Positions 6,616 to 9,320 of a DNA stretch of 9,320 bases are shown here, in pieces. This stretch comes from Lachnospiraceae bacterium (lineage in GTDB: Bacteria; Bacillota; Clostridia; Lachnospirales; Lachnospiraceae): positions 14,880-24,199 of the forward strand of contig JAAUZS010000106.1 of NCBI GenBank assembly GCA_014804495.1, given 5' to 3'. Position 1 is the first letter of the stretch. Each line of letters opens with the position of its first letter. Both the position numbers and the translations under genes were made by a program. The notes under the pieces are model-generated. The model made no database searches and was not told where the DNA came from. It worked only from the letters and a program-made list of their open reading frames with translations.

Positions 6616-6662
6616 AAGGGTGTACCGCAACGAGGTTTTTTCCTTCATTGCGATACACCCTT
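6616..6662. terminator. Strong 15-bp hairpin after the relaxase gene
   Basis: Arms AAGGGTGTACCGCAA (6616-6630) and TTGCGATACACCCTT (6648-6662) pair with one mismatch around a 17-base loop, starting 14 bp after the relaxase stop. An A-tract precedes the left arm, so a canonical T-tract follows only on the minus strand. On the plus strand the right arm is followed by ATGTGTGTG. It may stop rightward transcription by structure alone, block leftward readthrough into the relaxase, or be part of the element's replication or transfer DNA. The rest of the gap to 6821 is AT-rich and holds no gene that I can support. Confidence 0.5.
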
Positions 6663-6821
6663 ATGTGTGTGACAATTCCTATATTCTGTCCTGTTTCATA
6701 TATTTTATTATGTATTTTCCTATATTGTCCTTTCATGCACTCCACTCCACTTTCTTACTGTATTTTGATGCAATTCACGCTTGACGATGTGTAATGTAAA
6801 CTACTATCGAGGTGAATTACA

Positions 6822-7150
6822 ATGAATGATGCAAAACAAAATCTGGCTTCCGCAGTGCGCCAAGCCCGGACGGAACTTGGGCTTTCACAGGAAAAGCTAG
6901 CTGAAATCCTGAATATCGACTCACGCACCATACTTAATATTGAAGCAGGCGTGGCAATCCCAAATTTGAAAAACTGTACCCTTTGCTTACATACCTAAAG
7001 ATACCAGCAGGTAAAATATTCGATCCGGCTTACAAAGATGAAGCACCGAACCTTCAGAAGCTCATTGCCCTGCAAAAAGACTGTACAGAGCAGGAAGCCG
7101 CCGACTTAATTCCTATGGTTCGCTATCTGCTTGATCTGTTGCGAAAATAA
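6822..7150 (+). pseudogene. XRE-family helix-turn-helix regulator broken by a one-base deletion
   Basis: ATG 6822 follows GAGGTG eight bases upstream. The first frame encodes a normal XRE helix-turn-helix (AVRQARTELGLSQEKLAEIL, SRTILNIEAG) but then runs to a stop at 6996, giving 58 residues. In the +1-shifted frame from about 6953 the expected continuation appears: GNPKFEKLYPLLTYLKIPAG, KIFDPAYKDEAPNLQKLI and so on to TAA at 7148-7150. Adding one C in GCAGGCGTGGC (near 6950) restores EAGRGNP and a 109-residue protein. The reading is therefore an ancestral full-length regulator with a single deletion, or a sequencing error. The DNA-binding part remains; the C-terminal part, likely for dimerisation or ligand response, is lost. 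Such regulators are common in IME/ICE modules. Confidence 0.85.
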
Positions 7151-7225
7151 GGCATTCTGACACTCATAGGAACTCAAATAGTCTAATCTGAAATATAGCT
7201 ATTCTGAACCTTCTTAAAAGTGTAA

Positions 7226-7265
7226 AGGCGCCTATTGCAATCTTCCAATAGACGCCTCAGTTTTT
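7226..7265. terminator. Rho-independent terminator between converging genes
   Basis: Arms 7226-7237 (AGGCGCCTATTG) and 7246-7257 (CAATAGACGCCT) pair with one mismatch around an 8-base loop and are followed by CAGTTTTTG on the plus strand. It ends rightward transcription from the XRE gene. On the minus strand it is followed by CTTTTAAG, so it may also serve the small membrane-protein gene that ends at 7315. Confidence 0.7.
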
Positions 7266-7314
7266 GATTTCTTTCCTTATAATTCCTGATACAGATTTGG
7301 GTCGTATTTCTTAT

Positions 7315-7539
7315 TCATTCTTTCTTTTCAAACACTCCCCAAACTGCAATACCAATCCCTAAAACGGAAATGCCGACAAAAATATAAAACGCAGGCATAA
7401 GCCCGTGCTGTGCCATATTACGAAACGATGATAACTCCCCGTTTACATTCCAATCATTGCCCATTGTTCCAGCCAAAAGCACTGCTGTAGAAATCAATCC
7501 AGCTAAGAACATCATTGAACCTAAAACCACTTTTTTCAT
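7315..7539 (-). CDS. Small two-helix membrane protein, hypothetical
   Basis: A 74-residue protein beginning MKKVVLGSMMFLAGLISTAV. It has one hydrophobic helix at about residues 4-24, a short polar loop with GNDWNVNGELSSFRNMAQHG, a second helix at about 48-69, and a charged end EKKE. The topology suggests a hairpin in the cytoplasmic membrane; the first helix could alternatively be an uncleaved signal anchor. AAGGAG stands about eight bases before the ATG. Similar short proteins occur widely in Firmicutes, from memory, but no function is known to me. It is separated by ~180 bp from the next gene upstream, a gap that contains one copy of the 60-bp repeat, so it probably has its own promoter, which I could not define. 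Confidence 0.75.
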   Translation of the reverse strand: MKKVVLGSMMFLAGLISTAVLLAGTMGNDWNVNGELSSFRNMAQHGLMPAFYIFVGISVLGIGIAVWGVFEKKE

Positions 7540-7590
7540 TGAAAGTCTCCTTTTGCATTTCCATTTTCAGTCTTGCACATTCATTTTTCT

Positions 7591-7650
7591 CGGCAGCCCC
7601 TGTCGTTCAGAGTTGCCCCTGCTCCCTCGCTTCCCCAATCCGCCGGAAGT
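7591..7650. repeat. Copy 1 of a GC-rich imperfect ~60-bp direct repeat
   Basis: The stretch starting CGGCAGCCCCTGTCGTTCAG and ending near CCGCCGGAAG aligns with 8520-8580 at roughly three-quarters identity with one gap, by eye. It is C-rich on the plus strand and lies about 70 bp beyond the stop of the gene ending at 7722. It has no clear hairpin. Confidence 0.55.
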
Positions 7651-7721
7651 CATTGGTTATGTCAGTCCCCTTTTTCCATATAGAATCTGCCTTCCATTGG
7701 ATGATTCCTTGTCACATATTG

Positions 7722-8450
7722 CTATTTTAAAGGAACACCATTCATTGCATTATATAGTTCTTCGGTTTTTTGAATGTATTCGGCTTTTGCTGCTCTGTAC
7801 ATTGTACGGTTATGGAAAATAAGAAATTCTTCGTCATTTATTGATATTTTCGTTCCATCAATAATGTTTTTGTATATGTCATACGCTTTCCTTGTATCTC
7901 CTGTCATATTTGCAATCAGGCTACTACCGTTTTCCGAATGGTAAGCATCGTATGCCGTTATGTATTCTTCGTACTCCTCGGCTACAGTTTTTGCCGTTCC
8001 GTCAGCAATCATAGCTTTTTTCTTTTCTATCAATGCATCAATCTTTTCCTTTGCGTAAGCCTCTGCGACCTTCTCCATATCCTCATCTTTGTGGGAAACG
8101 GTTGGATCTGCCAACTGTTTAAGACGAGACTCTATTTTAGCCAGATTTGTAATCGTATTGTACGGGTCAACCATTTTCTCCCAACAAACGGGCAGTGTTC
8201 CCTTCATAGAGCGTACGGCGTTTATGAACCCATCTAAATCAGAAGTTATTCTCATTAAACCCATTTCTGAATCAGATTCCATCTGTTCAGCGGCAAACTG
8301 CTGTCCCGCCATAGAAATTATCACGGTATCTCTGTTTGTACCAGACTTCGCTTCGCTCTCAATTTTACCGCCAATATGAGGCTCTGACGCTCTTTCGCCT
8401 GCTGCTGTATATGATGCCTGATTCATATATTGATTCGTTTTAATATTCAT
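7722..8450 (-). CDS. Unrecognised cytoplasmic-type protein, 242 residues
   Basis: I do not recognise a named family. The protein has no signal peptide or membrane helix. The N-terminus is polar and Asn/Gln/Ser-rich (MNIKTNQYMNQASYTAAGER), followed by RDTVIISMAGQQFAAEQ near residues 40-56, which recalls the 'D.V.IS..A' pattern of FlgM and some Lachnospiraceae proteins; that likeness is weak. From about 115 on it is acidic and lysine-rich, with long predicted helices (EDMEKVAEAYAKEKIDALIE, EEYEEYITAYDAY). I choose ATG 8450, which has AAGGGAG eleven bases upstream. An alternative ATG at 8474 has no ribosome binding site. It follows another unrecognised gene on the same strand. A role in motility or cell surface cannot be claimed from this alone. 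Confidence 0.7.
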   Translation of the reverse strand: MNIKTNQYMNQASYTAAGERASEPHIGGKIESEAKSGTNRDTVIISMAGQQFAAEQMESDSEMGLMRITSDLDGFINAVRSMKGTLPVCWEKMVDPYNTITNLAKIESRLKQLADPTVSHKDEDMEKVAEAYAKEKIDALIEKKKAMIADGTAKTVAEEYEEYITAYDAYHSENGSSLIANMTGDTRKAYDIYKNIIDGTKISINDEEFLIFHNRTMYRAAKAEYIQKTEELYNAMNGVPLK

Positions 8451-8497
8451 AAAAAAATACACTCCCTTATTCATTGCGGTTTATCGTGGATACAAGA

Positions 8498-8525
8498 TTG
8501 ATAAGGCTTATCCTTAATTTGGCAA
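8498..8525 (-). promoter_or_regulatory. Possible promoter with embedded palindrome for the 242-residue gene
   Basis: On the minus strand TTGCCA (8525-8520), 16 bp, TATCAA (8503-8498), with the start codon ~48 bp downstream. The 13-bp perfect palindrome GATAAGGCTTATC (8500-8512) overlaps the -10 box and spacer and could be an operator. The -10 is a weak match, so this is tentative. The -35 lies at the edge of the 60-bp repeat. Confidence 0.3.
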
Positions 8526-8580
8526 CCCTCGTCATTTAGAGCTGTCCCTGTTCCCCGATTCCCCTATCTACCGGAAACCG
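8520..8580. repeat. Copy 2 of the GC-rich imperfect ~60-bp direct repeat
   Basis: Begins TGGCAACCCTCGTCATTTAG and ends near CTACCGGAAACCG, matching 7591-7650 in order and orientation. It lies 27 bp beyond the stop of the gene ending at 8607. The remaining 8581-8606 carries nothing recognisable. Confidence 0.55.
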
Positions 8581-8606
8581 GAGAAGCCTGCCCATCCTCT
8601 GTGGCA

Positions 8607-9320
8607 TCATTGCCTCTTCTCGACTACTATCGGAGAATCTCCCCATATTCTTGTAATAATAAGTTTATTTAAAAATTTATTGTATTCTTGATAGTTTTCT
8701 TCTTTTTCTTTACTTACTTTATATAAATCTGAAAGATAAAAATATCTCTCCGTGTTTTTCCCACCCGCTGGAATCTTAAAAGGAACATCTGCCTTTTCCG
8801 ACCAATCTTTTCCACCAATAATCAAAAGACTGTTCTTAGTTCCTATATCTGTCCCTTGTTTGTAAAAGAAAGAAAAATCTTTTGGTGGTACAGCATTTTG
8901 ATCCATTAATCTGCCCGAACTCATCATGTTTGTAGCCATAAAATTCCACTTATCATTAAAATTAGGGGCTCCTGTTAAATAATCTCTCTTAAATCCGGCA
9001 TCTCTTTTTGCCGCATCAATTTCTCTGCCGTATTTCGCCCCATATTCAGCCGCAGCTTCTTTCAGCAAATCATGAATTTCCTCTGACTGGTAGTAATAGT
9101 CAGCATCGTAATATACCATGTTATCCGTAGACACTCCTTCTTTTGCTGCAATGTCGTATCCATGAGCGAAACACTTCTTAACTGCTGCTGAATAATTTGC
9201 ATCTAAAAAAGCTTCGTATACATTTAACACAGTTTCTTCGTCCCTTGCATACATTACACTACAATATTCCATGAAGAAACCTTTAATCTCATCTTTACTG
9301 ATCTCGCCATTATAATATCC
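8607..9320 (-). CDS. Unrecognised protein, C-terminal 237 residues (5' end outside the window)
   Basis: The frame is open across the right edge: codons upstream of ATG 9272 read GYYNGEISKDEIKGFF without a stop, and no ribosome binding site precedes that ATG, so the real start is beyond 9320. The visible part has no membrane segment. It is rich in Tyr, Lys and Asp, with helical character at about MVYYDADYYYQSEEIHDLL and EAAAEYGAKYGREIDAAKRD, then a more structured part (FSFFYKQG, LLIIGGKDW, FKIPAGGKNTERYFYLSDL). I know no family for it. It lies on the same strand as the 242-residue unknown with a 156-bp gap, and both are followed by a copy of the same repeat, so they may be related or co-inherited genes. 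Confidence 0.7.
   Translation of the reverse strand, partial: GYYNGEISKDEIKGFFMEYCSVMYARDEETVLNVYEAFLDANYSAAVKKCFAHGYDIAAKEGVSTDNMVYYDADYYYQSEEIHDLLKEAAAEYGAKYGREIDAAKRDAGFKRDYLTGAPNFNDKWNFMATNMMSSGRLMDQNAVPPKDFSFFYKQGTDIGTKNSLLIIGGKDWSEKADVPFKIPAGGKNTERYFYLSDLYKVSKEKEENYQEYNKFLNKLIITRIWGDSPIVVEKRQ

Larger units (their letters stand above)
4604..7150. mobile_element. Mobilizable element or its remnant (oriT-like region, mobC, relaxase, XRE gene); right end undefined
   Basis: The left limit is taken where aldo/keto reductase homology stops abruptly (about 4604-4611). From there to at least 7150 the sequence holds an inverted-repeat cluster, a relaxosome protein gene, a MOBP relaxase gene and a regulator gene, all rightward, in contrast to the leftward chromosomal genes on both sides. 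No coupling protein, type IV secretion gene, integrase or transposase is present. It is therefore at most mobilizable in trans, either as an IME whose integrase is outside the window or as a decayed piece of a larger ICE. No matching direct repeat was found to define the right end. Confidence 0.6.

Noticed and set aside
9270..9320. EF-hand-like NGEISKDE pattern at the right edge
   Set aside because: The positions before it read GYY rather than the acidic residues an EF-hand loop needs, and the rest is outside the window.
1..9320. CRISPR array, tRNA/rRNA genes, or complete insertion sequence
   Set aside because: No regularly spaced repeats, cloverleaf-like segment, rRNA sequence or transposase/integrase frame was found.

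Overview
The window looks like a chromosomal segment of a mid-GC Firmicute, probably a gut Lachnospiraceae-type Clostridium relative. This is inferred from the gene types (TauE/SafE transporters, MATE pump, Firmicute MobC/MOBP mobilization module, small clostridial hypotheticals), AGGAG-type ribosome binding sites and TTGACA/TAWAAT promoters. No rRNA, tRNA, CRISPR array or integrase/transposase gene is visible.

Region 1 (1-2220): the left edge cuts a TauE/SafE (TSUP) permease whose C-terminal tail reads, with no stop, into a polyprenol/dolichol-kinase-like integral membrane domain. Converging on it is a two-gene operon on the minus strand, a MarR-family regulator followed by a second TSUP permease with 8 bp overlap. 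The MarR promoter contains two inverted repeats, and one of them joins it back to back with a near-consensus promoter firing to the right.

Region 2 (2220-4620, all genes on the minus strand): a MATE efflux pump, then a probable 50-residue small protein, then a 174-residue protein that looks like a stand-alone copy of the nuclease-like C-terminal domain found in phage MuF-type and large polyvalent proteins. Just upstream of MATE lies the last ~40 codons of an aldo/keto reductase gene. The rest is gone and has been replaced by mobile DNA.

Region 3 (about 4604-7150 or beyond): a mobilization module with an oriT-like cluster of inverted repeats, mobC, an overlapping MOBP relaxase gene, a strong 15-bp hairpin, and an XRE regulator gene broken by a one-base deletion. 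It can be nicked and moved only by another element's conjugation machinery. No integrase is in view, so its right end is undefined.

Region 4 (7151-9320, minus strand): a two-helix small membrane protein and two unrecognised proteins. The second of these runs off the right edge. A GC-rich imperfect ~60-bp direct repeat follows the stop codon of each of the two unrecognised genes.

The main points for a second look are the in-frame TSUP/kinase fusion, the orphan rightward promoter facing an antisense gene, the small ORF beside the nuclease-like gene, the truncation of an AKR-MATE operon by a mobilizable element, and the duplicated 60-bp repeat.
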